This document shows, in pieces, positions 1-10,675 of a DNA stretch of 64,000 nucleotides. The stretch comes from Pyrenochaeta sp. MPI-SDFR-AT-0127 (lineage: Eukaryota; Ascomycota; Dothideomycetes; Pleosporales; Cucurbitariaceae), in contig JAGTJM010000077.1 of assembly GCA_020747015.1 (NCBI GenBank), positions 62,001 to 126,000 of the forward strand, read 5' to 3'. The stretch's first letter is position 1. Every line of letters starts with the position of its first letter. The notes below the pieces were generated by a model, which worked only from the letters and a program-made list of their open reading frames with translations, searched no databases and was not told the DNA's origin. A program made the translations under genes and the position numbers.

Positions 1-590
1 TGATGATTGTTCATCGACAGTTGAGAAGTTCTGGAGACTAATGGCCAACACAACAGCAAGAGCGCTACAACAAAGTAACTAACTAAATCAGCTTGTAATA
101 TAGATAAGATGTAAAAATATCGCAGTCTACCTTTCCAAGATGATGGAGACCCCAAGGAATGTTGAACCTCAATTTCGAAGAACTGTGCACATAACGCCTC
201 CACTGCGTTACATGGAACGCATCGATGAGACAGTTCTAAAGGTACCGGCCTAAACTCAAACGGTACGTAAGTGTCTTATCCCGTCAGTTTCTTTCATGGC
301 TATCAAGCTTACTGTGTCAGAAAAAATAGTCCTACGGCACAACACGAATACAAGCTGAGATTCCTGGAGGATTGTTCTTATTTGAGTTTTCTATCACCAC
401 TATCTGATCGTGTTGTGAACCACAGTCACCACACTGTATAATGTACCGACCCTGGAGGAATTTCGATCATACATCGCGGTGTCATTGGTGTCGTCCTCAT
501 GAGATACCCCAGATAACATATATTGACCGGGTCAAGCGTTGGTGCTGAATAGTGCTGGAAGCCTCTGTAACGTTACCCCATTTGACATTT
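1..590. other. Intergenic, left edge
   Basis: No convincing coding region or RNA gene is visible. The right part should hold the 3' untranslated region of the minus-strand gene that ends at 591. The short open frames at 539-848 on the plus strand are antisense shadows of that gene. Confidence 0.5.
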
Positions 591-2139
591 CTACTCCTCA
601 TCACTCTCCTCTTCTTCCTCGGCTTCGGCAGCGCCGCCAGCAGCAGCTTTCTTGGTGGGCTTCTTCTTCTTCTTCTTGTTCTTCTTGGTCGATGTCTTAC
701 CGATGGGCTGTTCGAGAATCTTCAAGATCTCTTCATCCTCAATCTTCTTGTCAGACTTGTACTTGGAAGTATCAAGAGCAGGTGGTTGGGCAAGGCGCTG
801 CATGCCGTTCTTGTTGATAGCTGTCAAATCGTTAGCCATTCCCCTTGAAAAGCGCAGCAAGCTGAGAAATCAGGAATCGGCTCGCGTGCATGGCAAACGA
901 ACTCAAGGCTGCGATCGGCCAAGTCGAGATCTTCAAACCAACGGGGCAGGCATAAAAGACTCACCAACAGTGCTGAAAAGTCTGGCGACAGGCTGGCTGT
1001 CTTTGTCGACAACGACCTCATACTGACGGAACACACCAGCTCGAACGCACTCAACAACACCAACCTTGGCTGACTTTTCGTCCTCAAGCTGTCGCAGACT
1101 GAAAGGGAAAGTGCCAAACTTCTTAACGACTTCAGACAGGAGCGACCTTGAGGTAGGGCGCTTGAGCTGGTAGGTGGTAGCAGTACGTCGGTGGAGTGTG
1201 GTCCTGTTGCCGTTGTTCTTCACTTTGCCGCTTCCTAGACTGACACCAATCTCAACACCCCATACCTCGCCAACCTCCGGGAGGCCCTCGCCTCTGACAC
1301 CCTCTCCAGGCGCCAAAATGATCTTCTTCTTGGCTTCGATCTCGTTGTGCTCGAATTGCCAGATGGTCGTGCTCTCGACAATGTTGCAACCATACGCTTT
1401 GACAACTTTCTCGAGGAGTTGAGTGATCTGGTTCTGTGTGTAGGGCTTCTTCGAGGCCGCTTTCTTCTGTTCCTCCTCATCACTATGAGCAACCAGCCCT
1501 GGCGGAACCATCAATCTCAGTAACAACTCATTGGCGTAATGTGTGGCAAGAATGAGATCCGCCTCCCGTCCAGATACCTCGTCTCCGCTACCAACGATGA
1601 CGTTGTCGCAGACAATGGTACAGAACCCATCAATTTGAGCACCGAGCTGGATCTTGACGACCTCGCCCTCCTTCAGTGTTGCCGCAGCTTCCTCGGTATC
1701 CGACTTGAGAGGTGTGTACGGAGTAACGTAGGAGCTCGGAGAAATGGTTGTGCAGTGCCCAATTCCCTTGAGGACCTTTTTGCCTTTGTACACTTTCGAG
1801 ACTTCCTCATCTAGTAGCTTGTCACCGCGCTCACACAGTTCGACGATGCTTGCGTCTGCCTTGATCCATCCTGCAAATTGTTAGTTCCGAGTCACTGTGC
1901 GGTCGCGCCGGGTAGAAGAGTAACGCACCAGAGACCTCCTTAAGGACCTTTTGAGAAATCTCAGCAGCGACCTTATACTTGGTGATGGTATCGGGATTCG
2001 CAAGAGTATAATCTGTAATCTTCTGTTAGCTTTTTAAGGCTGTGAAATGGAAGCTCGAGACAAGCTATTCATCCGTGGAACAAGCTTGCCATCGGCGTCA
2101 GGAGAGATTCGACATACCGACAGCTGCTGCTTCGGCCAT
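591..2139 (-). CDS. PA2G4/EBP1 (Cdb4-like) peptidase-fold protein
   Basis: Exons 2139-2118, 2012-1929, 1870-965 and 820-591 give 413 aa. The protein belongs to the methionine aminopeptidase-like (M24 fold) family of proliferation-associated 2G4 and fission yeast curved-DNA-binding protein Cdb4. The recognisable segment is KGIGHCTTISPSSYVTPYTP followed by the fold's EGEVVKIQLGAQIDG strand. Family members bind RNA, nucleic acid and ribosomes and are thought to have lost peptidase activity. The C-terminus is a lysine run followed by an acidic EEEEESDEE tail. The last intron uses the acceptor GACAG at 823-821. The nearer CAG at about 850 would shift to a frame with an early stop, so it was rejected. 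The start is the first ATG (MAEAAAV), preceding a 105-nt GTATGT intron. Family assignment is firm; the cellular role is inferred from homologues. Confidence 0.9.
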
Positions 2140-2717
2140 CTTGAAGGTAGTTTAGTATGTGATAGGATGCTCCAGAAGCTAGAATTGGAGTGATGCGTTC
2201 AGGTCATCAGTTGTTTTGAGACTTGTGCCCCGCTGAGGGGCTGTTCCTGGTCCTCGCTTAGACTCCAATGACGCCCAGCGCCTCCCCGCCTGACGCATTC
2301 TAAATTCATTAAAATGCGAAAGTAATAGGCCGGATCCGGTACTATGGCTTGTGACGCCAATGAGAAGAGGCAGGCTTGTTGAAAGTATCCTTTAGCGTGC
2401 AGTGGAAAGGTCGAGTGGTTCCAAGTACTCGCAGAACCAGTTTCAGGGCATCTTCCTTGAATCCGTTTACTACAAATCATCACAAGGAGTGCGTGAGATT
2501 AACACGCTGTTCGCTGATATACTCTCCTCATAGCATGGCAAAAGAGATCATTATAGTACAGAGAGTCAATTAAGACATACCAAGTCTTTACATTGGTATA
2601 TCTGTGTATCTCTTCTCGAACTCCAGGAGTCCGAAGTCAGAATACAGTCAGATACTTTGCATAATGTCCAAAGACCTCCATTTCTCCAACCCGTCCTTGC
2701 AACATTTAGTCTCCAGT
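2140..2717. other. Intergenic: Cdb4-like promoter and upstream 3' UTR
   Basis: Holds the upstream region of the Cdb4-like gene and the 3' flank of the minus-strand gene ending at 2718. No further gene was seen. Confidence 0.5.
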
Positions 2718-3638
2718 TCAGACCTCCAACACACCATCCACAACCACCGCCCTATGATCCGAGTTGTAAACCCCATCGTCAAAACGATTCGCTAACACAC
2801 TATACCCTTCTACACTCCAGGTCGTTCCTGCCTTCGGTCCCAGAAACACAAAATCTATCAGAGATAGACCCAGCTCATTGAAATCCGTAAAAGTATATTG
2901 ATTTCCGTACTTCCACCTCGCCAGCCCTTGTGCATCCTTCAGGCTCGAATCACTCGCGTTGAGAATTTGGTAGGCTTCGCCACTGGGTTTGGAATTGAGG
3001 TCACCAGCCACGAAGACAGGTGGCCCTTCTGCTGTTGCCGAATTGGTCGGTGAGGTGAGATTACCAATGACTTTGAGGATGATCTTTGCACTCTCTCTCC
3101 TCGATACTGTACCCACGTTATCAAAATGCGTACACAAGCCCACAAGCTTCTTTTTACTCTGGACATGTTGGAAATGGCCGATTGTCACGATTCTGATACT
3201 GCCCGCATCCCAGCCCTTCTTGCCCACCGCACCGTTTTCATTTAGCCACACCGATTCCCACTTTGACAATTCCCAGGCTCCTTTCCTGTAGATGATTGGC
3301 GAATATTCACCGGCCTGTTTACCATCATCTCTACCCACTCCAATGTATGCCCACTCTTCTTTTTCTTTGTTGAGACCCGCCATGATGTCAAGCAATTGTT
3401 GATGCAGGACTTCCTGGAGACAGATGAATGACTCGGCATTGTGGAGTGTATTGTAGTGCAGTTCGTTCAAAATCAACTGCTTCCTGACAGACCATGTTTT
3501 CTCGCCCACTGTTGGAGGATTTGCGGCATAGCGTATATTGTGCGTTATGATGCGGATAGGGATTGCGGCATGAGCTTTCATGATGAACAATAAGAGAGTG
3601 GTGAAGAGGAACAAGTTTTGAAGAGATGGTCTGAGCAT
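2718..3638 (-). CDS. Secreted endonuclease/exonuclease/phosphatase-fold protein
   Basis: Single exon of 306 aa if started at the ATG at 3638. That start gives a clean signal peptide (MLRPSLQNLFLFTTLLLFIMKAHA, cleavage before AIP). An upstream in-frame ATG at 3752 adds 38 residues that would bury the signal peptide, so it is less likely. Fold motifs in order: THNIRY near the mature N-terminus, ICLQEV (metal-binding Glu), CTHFDN, GDLNSKP (Asp/Asn of the active site) and SDHRAVV at the C-terminus (catalytic Asp-His). All key residues of the DNase I-like EEP superfamily are present, so an active secreted phosphodiesterase or nuclease is plausible. The substrate cannot be read from sequence. Confidence 0.85.
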   Translation of the reverse strand: MLRPSLQNLFLFTTLLLFIMKAHAAIPIRIITHNIRYAANPPTVGEKTWSVRKQLILNELHYNTLHNAESFICLQEVLHQQLLDIMAGLNKEKEEWAYIGVGRDDGKQAGEYSPIIYRKGAWELSKWESVWLNENGAVGKKGWDAGSIRIVTIGHFQHVQSKKKLVGLCTHFDNVGTVSRRESAKIILKVIGNLTSPTNSATAEGPPVFVAGDLNSKPSGEAYQILNASDSSLKDAQGLARWKYGNQYTFTDFNELGLSLIDFVFLGPKAGTTWSVEGYSVLANRFDDGVYNSDHRAVVVDGVLEV

Positions 3639-4239
3639 GTTAAGATTCCAAGGACCAACAATGCAAGATTGAGCACGTGATACGATCGAATTGTTGGAGT
3701 TGGCACGAGGCTGCTGCTGTATGGTGATGCAGCTGTTGGTTTTGGGGAGCAATTATAAACGAAGTCTATGCTATGCTTGTAGTAATATGTGGGCGTGGAT
3801 TAGATTCGAATGAGAAGTCGAAAGAGCTCTCGCTCGCAGAAAACTGTCTAGCAATATATAAACAAGAATTACTATTGCATCTACTCACATCGCCGTGACA
3901 TCACAGCCCTGCTGATACCTCATGCAGAAGGTCCCATGGAAACCCTAGACTAGGAATATTGCCTCGGAGCGAGGACCAAAGTTGTATTGTTACGGGGCGA
4001 TCCAACAATGACAAGGGGCTACGACTTTCCCAAATTGTAGCCGGCAAATGAGAACGCCAATGTCCTAGCACGTTTTCCCTGCTCTACTCCACGTGCTTCA
4101 AAAGTAACCTGCTGTTTGTACAAGGAAGACTTCGCAATACAATCGGAGTCTTCGAAAATATGCCTGTGAATAGGAAATGATCTGCTCTTTATGCTGATTC
4201 TACAACTCCATTTGCTGCTACTCGATCTGAACGCCCCTG
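3639..4239. other. Intergenic: promoter of EEP gene, 3' flank of snf5
   Basis: No coding region is supported. It should contain the promoter of the secreted EEP protein and the 3' untranslated region of the SNF5 gene. Confidence 0.5.
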
Positions 4240-6759
4240 CTACGATTGTACTGGTTGGCCCGTTCGCTTCGCTACATTATTCATATGTCCACGATTCCTC
4301 AGATGCAGCTCAAAGTTATTGACTGTCTGCTCAGGACCCGCATTGTAGAGCTTGCCTGGGCAATCCATGCACCTTATCCGTGGCAAGAAGTTTGCTTTGT
4401 GATTTGCCGGAAGCGGTGCAGACATTGATAGGTTATCCAATTTGACTGCTTTAGGCTCTGTCTTGTTGGTCTCTGGGTTTACATGTGCCTCGTTCATGAC
4501 AACGTAGCGCATTGTAGACTCGAATCGTTCGCCTGGGTTTCGATCGCGCAAATCCTGCAGAGCCTGTTGAAGCCATGGTGGTGGCGGAGGCTGACCAATG
4601 TTAGAGAGTGGGAAAGGCAAAGGCCAAGGTATACTTACATGTTGGGAGGTGGGAGGGGCCGGCCACGATGCATCCATAGAGCCATCAGGTTTGTATTGCC
4701 ATTGTTTCTGTGGTTGCGAGGTCGGCGTTGGTGTTGTAGGTGCTCGTGGAGACGCTTCAACAGATGCGGGGGCTGTTGGTGTAGAGCGAGGAGGCATAGC
4801 AGGTGAAGGTGGAGGTGGCATCGACTTCGCGGTGGGTGTACTGCGCGCTGGTGGCGGTGCCGGTGCCATCATGGGTGTAGAGGCAGTCTTTGCGAACGCT
4901 CTGGGGTTTCTCTGCCATTCTCTCAATTTTGCAGTGGAGATACGGAGCTTGACTATCAAAGTGTTGGATTCAGGGACGCTTTCATCACGCGCTTCGTATC
5001 TCATTTGCCTTGCTGTCCTGGTCTCGTGGAGGCTTTGAAGCGTAGCGACTTCTGGTGTTGCCGATCGGCCAATGGCTGATCGCATAGCAGCCTGAGCAGC
5101 AGTCGCAGCACCACGCATTCCTCTTGTGCGGGCAGTACCTCCGGTTATCTGTGCTGGCGCAGGGGACTCTAGGATAGAGTCATCACTGTCAGACTCGTCT
5201 GAGCTTCCATCACCAACACGACGTCGCCCTTCTCTTGCTTTTCGTGTCGCTTTAAACAGATGGCTATCCTCAAGGGATTCGGCAGCTCCAGGAAGAACAG
5301 ATGAGACGACCAAGGTTCGAACGGTTCGCTGGCGATCTTTGAGATCTGGAAGTGCAGGGCCACCACGTCGGTTGACCGAGCGTTTCTGTCGTCGTTGCTC
5401 TCGCATGATTGAAAGCTCGGCGCGTTCCAAGTCTGCGTGACTCAACTCGTACAAGTATGGCTGATAATCCTTTGTTGATTGCATAGGTCGGAAGACAGAG
5501 GGTAGTGGAGACGCTAGGAAATTGTCTTGAATGTCTGCATCCTCCACAGGTCGCCCATCGAAAGGATGTCCTGTTATGTAAAGACTCTTTGTGAACATTT
5601 GACATTGCTCACGTATCGAATGCGCAATTGCCGTAGTAAATTCCCCAGATAACGAAAGATCGGACGCCATCTGTTTCGCAAACTCCTCCGGCGCGTTTAG
5701 CGGATTATTGATTTCCCATTCGAACTGATCTACCAAAGTATGTTGGCCAATAGTGATATTCAACTTGATTAGTATGCGCATCTCGTCATTCTTATATGCT
5801 GAGTATGGTTGATGAGGGTCAAGCGGCTCGTCATCGAAGAAGGCATGCGGGTAATAATCCTGTATCTGCTCGTGTATCTCACGATCAATCTGGTGCATCA
5901 CATTCTGGCGGAGCTCTGGCGGTATTTGAAAGTCCTCTACAAGGGTCTGAGCGAACAATGCGGGATTGGTGACGCGGTCGTGCAGATTCCATGTGAAGGT
6001 ATCGCGAAGCTTCAGTCTATCCAGTTCAATGTCTAATCGCACAGGTACGAGCTCCTCGATCTGTTCTGCTTGCTGAGCCCCCTTTTCTCTTGGGACTTTT
6101 AACTGCTGAGCGAGCCGGCGACCGGCGCGCCTGGCGTTCTCAGGGTACAACAGTTGCGTTTGGGGGCCGGCTCGGGGATCTCGAGGAGGAGGGACGTCGG
6201 TTATGCCGTTGCCGTAGCCGGCATAGCCATATCCAAATATTGCGCCGGGTGTCTGCCTCCGCACAGGATATACTTCGTCGCGGTAAAAATGGCGCAGGTC
6301 GTTTAATTCACCGTAGACTTTCTCTGAGTGCTTGTTTCGCTCGTACTTGTTGACACTATCCAGGAGATCGCGCGCAATGTAGCGATTGAGGAGATGCGTC
6401 TGCGATGCCGTTGGACCCGCGCTGTCGTGGCTTGGTGTCTGCGAAGGCTTGCGAGTCCCTGAACGCGATCGCTTTCTACTTGGCGACGCGCCATTGATGG
6501 CTTCTGCTGGAGTGGATGATGCCATGTCTGCTTGGGCGCCGGTGATGTTGACCCCCGAGGCAGCCAAGACTGCCTTTGCCTTTTGTTTCCCGTCACGGAT
6601 CGCGTTGTTTTCGTTCGGCGCAGAGTCTGGTCCATTGATGCTGGTCGGGGCGTTGGCGGGTTGGACAGCACCGTCACCGTGGATGCCGTTTTGGGACGCG
6701 CCGTTGAGGGAGGGTGGTGTGTCGAGCGGATGGGAGTCGGCGGGAGAGGGAGAGGGCAT
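4240..6759 (-). CDS. snf5: SNF5/SMARCB1-family chromatin remodelling subunit
   Basis: Exons 6759-4639 and 4590-4240 give 823 aa. The frame also reads through the 48-nt intron at 4638-4591, which would make 839 aa. This is the core subunit of SWI/SNF-type remodellers. The SNF5 domain has two repeats: one from about residue 238 (VPVRLDIELDRLKLRDTFTWNL) and one from about 325 (RILIKLNITIGQHTLVDQFEWEINNP). The N-terminal third is Ser/Ala/Pro-rich with a GYGYAGYGNG stretch. A Pro-rich linker follows the SNF5 domain. The C-terminus has a conserved PRIRCMDCPGKLY segment and a HLRNRGH motif that together resemble a zinc knuckle. Fungi carry Snf5 (SWI/SNF) and Sfh1 (RSC); the length and C-terminal segment favour Snf5, with Sfh1 not excluded. 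Confidence 0.88.
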   Translation of the reverse strand: MPSPSPADSHPLDTPPSLNGASQNGIHGDGAVQPANAPTSINGPDSAPNENNAIRDGKQKAKAVLAASGVNITGAQADMASSTPAEAINGASPSRKRSRSGTRKPSQTPSHDSAGPTASQTHLLNRYIARDLLDSVNKYERNKHSEKVYGELNDLRHFYRDEVYPVRRQTPGAIFGYGYAGYGNGITDVPPPRDPRAGPQTQLLYPENARRAGRRLAQQLKVPREKGAQQAEQIEELVPVRLDIELDRLKLRDTFTWNLHDRVTNPALFAQTLVEDFQIPPELRQNVMHQIDREIHEQIQDYYPHAFFDDEPLDPHQPYSAYKNDEMRILIKLNITIGQHTLVDQFEWEINNPLNAPEEFAKQMASDLSLSGEFTTAIAHSIREQCQMFTKSLYITGHPFDGRPVEDADIQDNFLASPLPSVFRPMQSTKDYQPYLYELSHADLERAELSIMREQRRQKRSVNRRGGPALPDLKDRQRTVRTLVVSSVLPGAAESLEDSHLFKATRKAREGRRRVGDGSSDESDSDDSILESPAPAQITGGTARTRGMRGAATAAQAAMRSAIGRSATPEVATLQSLHETRTARQMRYEARDESVPESNTLIVKLRISTAKLREWQRNPRAFAKTASTPMMAPAPPPARSTPTAKSMPPPPSPAMPPRSTPTAPASVEASPRAPTTPTPTSQPQKQWQYKPDGSMDASWPAPPTSQHVSIPWPLPFPLSNIGQPPPPPWLQQALQDLRDRNPGERFESTMRYVVMNEAHVNPETNKTEPKAVKLDNLSMSAPLPANHKANFLPRIRCMDCPGKLYNAGPEQTVNNFELHLRNRGHMNNVAKRTGQPVQS
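4591..4638 (-). other. Stop-free 48-nt intron in snf5
   Basis: Minus strand reads GTAAGTAT at 4638, CTCTAAC as branch point, and TTGGTCAG ending at 4591. It is 48 nt and has no in-frame stop, so automatic translation would add 16 residues (VSIPWPLPFPLSNIGQ) between a conserved linker and PPPPPWLQQ. All three splice signals are near consensus. Confidence 0.75.
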
Positions 6760-7887
6760 GGCGGTAAGGAAGACGATGCGCGCAGCAGGAGCAACCTGCT
6801 AGAGACGTGCCCGTTGAGAGGAGCGCGGCATGTATGGGCGTGGTGGACGCTGGCGGGTGGTCAATGGGCGTCCCAAGCGGTCGCGACGGCACAAAGAAGG
6901 GGGCGGGTGAGCGACGGCCACAGCAGCGCCGCCATCTCACAAAACAACGGGCATCGCCAGACTATCACGAGAATCTCCAGCGGACATAAAAAAAAACACA
7001 TACCTCTAAGACCATGCAATTTGCGCGTCGTCACAGGTCACAGGGCTGGGCTGGGCCTCTGTTTGGCTGTCGAGGCAGGAACTGCCGATCGGGTCGTCAA
7101 GCGCGCAAACAGCCCGTCCGTAAGGCTTTCACAGGCGAGAGTATTGGCACTCTCCCGAACCGGCGAAACACTGCTGCGGTACCTTAGTGAGGGGTCGCGC
7201 GGAGGATAAGCTCGGAATGATGTGTTGTGTGTCAGGCAGAGGCCTTGATGGATCTGGCGCCTCGTTCCCGCTTGCAAGCGCCGAGACTGCCCATGGTGAA
7301 CACCGAAGCAGTGGGGGCACGCCAGACGGCCGCCCACACCTGTTGGCCTGGTGGTGTTTTCTCCTCCGTAGACCTGCGAGCGCTTCTGCCATGGCGCTTC
7401 TGCCCAGAGGCATCCTCTTCCCACCTCTGTTCACCAGACCACTATACATTCACCGCACGTGACGCCAAGTAATCAGGAATGACGCCTAGTGGGTACGAGA
7501 TCAATCACGCACGAATGGCTAGTGCATTAAACCGGCTTTGCACCTCCACGGTCGTGCTCGTCCAAGACTGACGAATAAATCTTGTATTTTGTAACTCGAA
7601 CCCGCCCTAGTGGAAGAAGAAAAGTGGCCTGGTAGTACACCTTTGACATACTGGTCCAACGCCATGTGCCCCTCCCGGCTCAATCCATGTAACAAGAACG
7701 CTATGAACGGAGAGAACACCAACCGGAACCCAAGATCCAGACCTAATATGCAGCTGCTCTCAATCCTGCCCGTCATATCCGTTCCATTTGCTAGCCTTTG
7801 CTACCCGGATAAATCAAGTGCTCCTATCGAAAGGCAGCCATCTAACTACAGTCTTATAAGATCACAATGCTTGATAATTCCTCTCGC
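6760..7887. other. Intergenic: snf5 promoter and vps74 3' flank
   Basis: About 1.1 kb without a supportable gene. Several overlapping open frames on both strands at 6807-7472 reflect GC-rich sequence and match no family I recognise. It should carry the snf5 promoter. Confidence 0.5.
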
Positions 7888-9120
7888 TCAGAGCAGTGAG
7901 TCGAGTCGGGTGAACACACTCAGACACGCTGCGACCACCTGTGGTTATATGTTAGCCAAATGCAGTGCTTCGCTTGGAAATTGACGCTCAACGCACCTCG
8001 AGCTGTAGTTCCTTGTCCTTGGAACCATTGACCTCGTCAGTAATGACCTGGCCAAGATTGGCACCCACTCCCTGTGAACCGCCCTGTCTCCTTGCAAATG
8101 GCCATTGTGAGTATTCTGCCAATAGCTCGTCCACTTGGGCGAATGCGCGTTCCCGGGCTTCATGTCCAAGCGTTGTTAGGGCGTTCTCAAGTACATTTGC
8201 AGCGTACGCAGCGCAGACCATAGAAATTGTTCGGAGAACTCTGAATTCTAGCTCTTCAGGGAGGAACTGGCTGCCTGGGAGGACGACGGTACGGTTTGTA
8301 AGGACGTTCCTGACTCGGCGCCGGATCTCCTCCTTTGCGCCGCCGTCCGCGACAGGGTGTGTAGCCATGTCGAAAAGGAGGAAGTTCTTCTTCTCTGTGC
8401 GCAGAATGCCTTTGTCGACGAGGCCTTTGCAGAGTCGCTCGCGTACTTGCTTCAATTGGTAGCCGATTTTCATGAGGTTCCAAGTCTCTCCTACAATCAA
8501 AGGTTAGGTGCCAGACTCCAGGCAGCGGTATCGGACAAGCCAGGGAGACATACCACTCATGAGGTCGATCCAGGAGTTGACGCTCATCTTCTCACTGGAC
8601 TTCATCATCTTTAAAGCCTCGTCCAGCAGTACCTCTCCTGTCAGTGTATCATCAATAACCTCAATGACCCGATCTGCGAGTGGAAACCGCCGCCGCGACG
8701 AGTCTTTCTGCATGCTCACGCGGCCTCTGAACGCCAGTTCTATGACAATGCATCCTCGTAATGCGTATGAGATATTGTCGTTCCAGAAGGAAAGATATCC
8801 CTATTCTCAAATATTAGCCCATACTTTCTAGGCATCCCCCCATCAATTCAACGTGCCTGCTTGTCCTTTAGCCCCATGAGAATAATTTCTTCCATGAGCG
8901 TGAGCTTGGGTTGTTTGCTTCTCTCTGCGCTCTCGCTGATGTCCCGTGGGTCGAATGCAATCTTGTGGCCATTCTCGGAGCTCTCGTATGAGGTTTCGGG
9001 GGCGGACCGTTCATCGTTGCGCCTGGGTGCTGGTGAGCCGACCCGGCTGCCTTCGTCCTCGCCATTGCCTGCGCCGCCTGCTCCTCCTCTCCGGCGCGTC
9101 AGACCAGAGCTTGAAGCCAT
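7888..9120 (-). CDS. vps74: Vps74/GOLPH3 (GPP34) Golgi PI4P-binding protein
   Basis: Exons 9120-8857, 8800-8554, 8490-7997 and 7938-7888 give 351 aa. Vps74 binds phosphatidylinositol 4-phosphate on the Golgi and retains glycosyltransferases there. The match to the yeast family is close throughout: KLTLMEEIILMGLKDKQ, GYLSFWNDNISYALRGC, SGETWNLMKIGYQLKQVRERL, RTEKKNFLLFDMATHP and the terminal VFTRLDSLL. The N-terminus has a TRRRGG basic motif as in other Vps74 proteins. Intron 1 has a GC donor: any GT in the area breaks the family alignment KDKQ-GYLSF. The last coding exon (51 nt) is needed to reach the conserved C-terminus. Confidence 0.93.
8801..8856 (-). other. GC-AG intron in vps74
   Basis: Minus-strand junction CAG|GCACGTTG ... 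GAATAG|GGATAT, 56 nt. The only GT nearby (GCAC|GTTGAA) is in the wrong phase for the next exon. The GC donor joins KDKQ directly to GYLSFWND, matching the uninterrupted family sequence. Confidence 0.75.
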
Positions 9121-9602
9121 CGGGGGTGGTTGTGAAACGGGTGGGGTGCGATGTCGAAATTATGGCTGATGCTCCTCAACGAGCGCAGGGATGAGGGGGC
9201 TTGGGCTGCGCATACGCGTGTGTCAATTTCTGAGCAAATTCTGACAGGAACGATGCGTACGGGGGTAGAAGGTTCGGCGGTGTAGAGATAGGGGGGTATC
9301 GCAAGGCGCTTGTGCAAGTACGAGTTGGTGATGTTCTCCGTGTAACAGTTATCAGCGGAAAGGGTCGCTCGGCTATGCCAAGATATCTTCAGGCCGCCTC
9401 GACCCTCAGTAACAGGGCTCCCGCAACGCCACAACAGAGAGATGCATTAGGAGGTGGATAGCTTCATTTCTATCGAAAGTACATGGTGCCGTCCTAGGCG
9501 ACTGTTTTACAAGGAGGCATATATATAACAACGCCGGTAGAACCGACTACCCAATCCCGCTCCCGCATTCTCCAAATCTAGCTCCGATTTATCAAAAGAT
9601 GC
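9121..9602. other. Intergenic: vps74 promoter and ACP 3' flank
   Basis: Nothing coding is supported here. Contains the upstream region of vps74 and the 3' end of the acyl carrier protein transcript. Confidence 0.5.
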
Positions 9603-10279
9603 TTAGTGTGCTGTTTACCAATTAGCTATCGATTACGTGTTGTGATTGTGCTTTGTGTTCTCACCATCGGGCTGAGCCAGGATGTACTCCACTGCTTGCT
9701 TGACTAGTACACCATCAGTATTCATCGAGGTTGATTCCATTTAGCAAGACATACCGCTGTGGATAGCGTCCGCCTCTTTGTCTGGAATTTCGATGCTGAA
9801 CTCCTACGATGCTGTCAGGGTTGCCTTCTCTGTGTTCTGTTCGTGCGAACTAACCTCCTCGATTGCCATGACCACCTCTACGGTATCAAGACTGTCAAGA
9901 CCAAGATCGTTGTGGAAGTGCGACTCGGCATTGAGCTATAAATCATAAGCTTGTATCCCATTGAATTGGTTAGAAGCATGCGCGGGTACCTTGGAAGTAT
10001 CTTGAACCTGCGTCATGGTTAGCTAGGCATAAAAATAACTCGCGATCTTCATACTTTGTCAAAGTTCTTCAACAAATCCATTATCCTGCCGGTGACCTCA
10101 TCTTGTGACAGACCAGCACTGGCGGAATAGGATCGAACAGCCTGGAAGTATACAGAGGGAGCAGCTTGCTTCGGCTGGAAGAAAGACGGTCGCGCAACCG
10201 GACGAGCCATTGAGGCCTGGCAGCGGGGTGCAGCGCGGGCGGCTGACCTTGCGGACCTTAGGAGCGCTGTTCGGAACAT
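9603..10279 (-). CDS. ACP1: Mitochondrial acyl carrier protein (complex I subunit)
   Basis: Six coding exons: 10279-10055, 10007-9990, 9935-9855, 9803-9755, 9703-9665 and 9610-9603, giving 139 aa. The N-terminus is an Arg/Ser/Ala-rich mitochondrial presequence (MFRTALLRSARSAARAAP). The carrier domain has the phosphopantetheine site GLDSLD with Ser96, then EVVMAIEEEFSIEIPDKEAD and AVEYILAQPDAH. Mitochondrial ACP carries the acyl chain for type II fatty acid and lipoate synthesis and is a subunit of complex I and a partner of LYR proteins. I chose ATG 10279 because the in-frame upstream ATG at 10375 adds a non-presequence leader. The 18-nt second exon and 8-nt last coding exon are required to keep frame and the expected C-terminus. 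Confidence 0.9.
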
Positions 10280-10675
10280 AGTGAATGGGTATGGAGGGTG
10301 TGGGGGCAAGACGGTGAGGTCAGTGGAGGTGGTGATGTTGATGCTGGGCGAAGGTTTGGAGAACTTCGAAACCAAAGTTACATTACGTTAGTCAGCGAAC
10401 AGCACGAACAAACGAGGTAACTTTGCACACCTTCAACAACCACGCGAAGACCTGAAGGCTGTCCTTGAAGCTTGGAGGCAAGTAAAGGGACTCTGGGCGT
10501 CTTTCTGCTACCAATTTTCTGATATCGAAGTTGCCTCCTGTCGTCACTGCCGTCTTTAGAGTCTTGGCCAATCGCAGCGTATCCGTTTGACAACCGACCT
10601 CAAGATTCAAGCTTGACGACGGCCATCGCAACAGACAGCAACACCCACCTCGCCAGCGACCTCCTAGTGCCCACG
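10280..10675. promoter_or_regulatory. Shared divergent promoter, ACP / NDUFS8
   Basis: The two start codons are 396 bp apart, facing outward, so this interval must hold both promoters and both leaders. A CCAAT box lies at 10568-10572 within it. Both products are complex I components, which makes joint control plausible but unproven. Confidence 0.6.
10568..10572 (+). promoter_or_regulatory. CCAAT box
   Basis: A CCAAT pentamer within GGCCAATCG, 104 bp upstream of the NDUFS8 start. In fungi the HAP complex binds CCAAT and controls many respiratory genes. The motif is short, so chance occurrence is possible. Confidence 0.4.

Noticed and set aside
6532..7209. 225-codon plus-strand frame over the snf5 start
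   Set aside because: Antisense to the Ser/Ala/Pro-rich snf5 N-terminus and GC-rich upstream DNA; low-complexity artefact.
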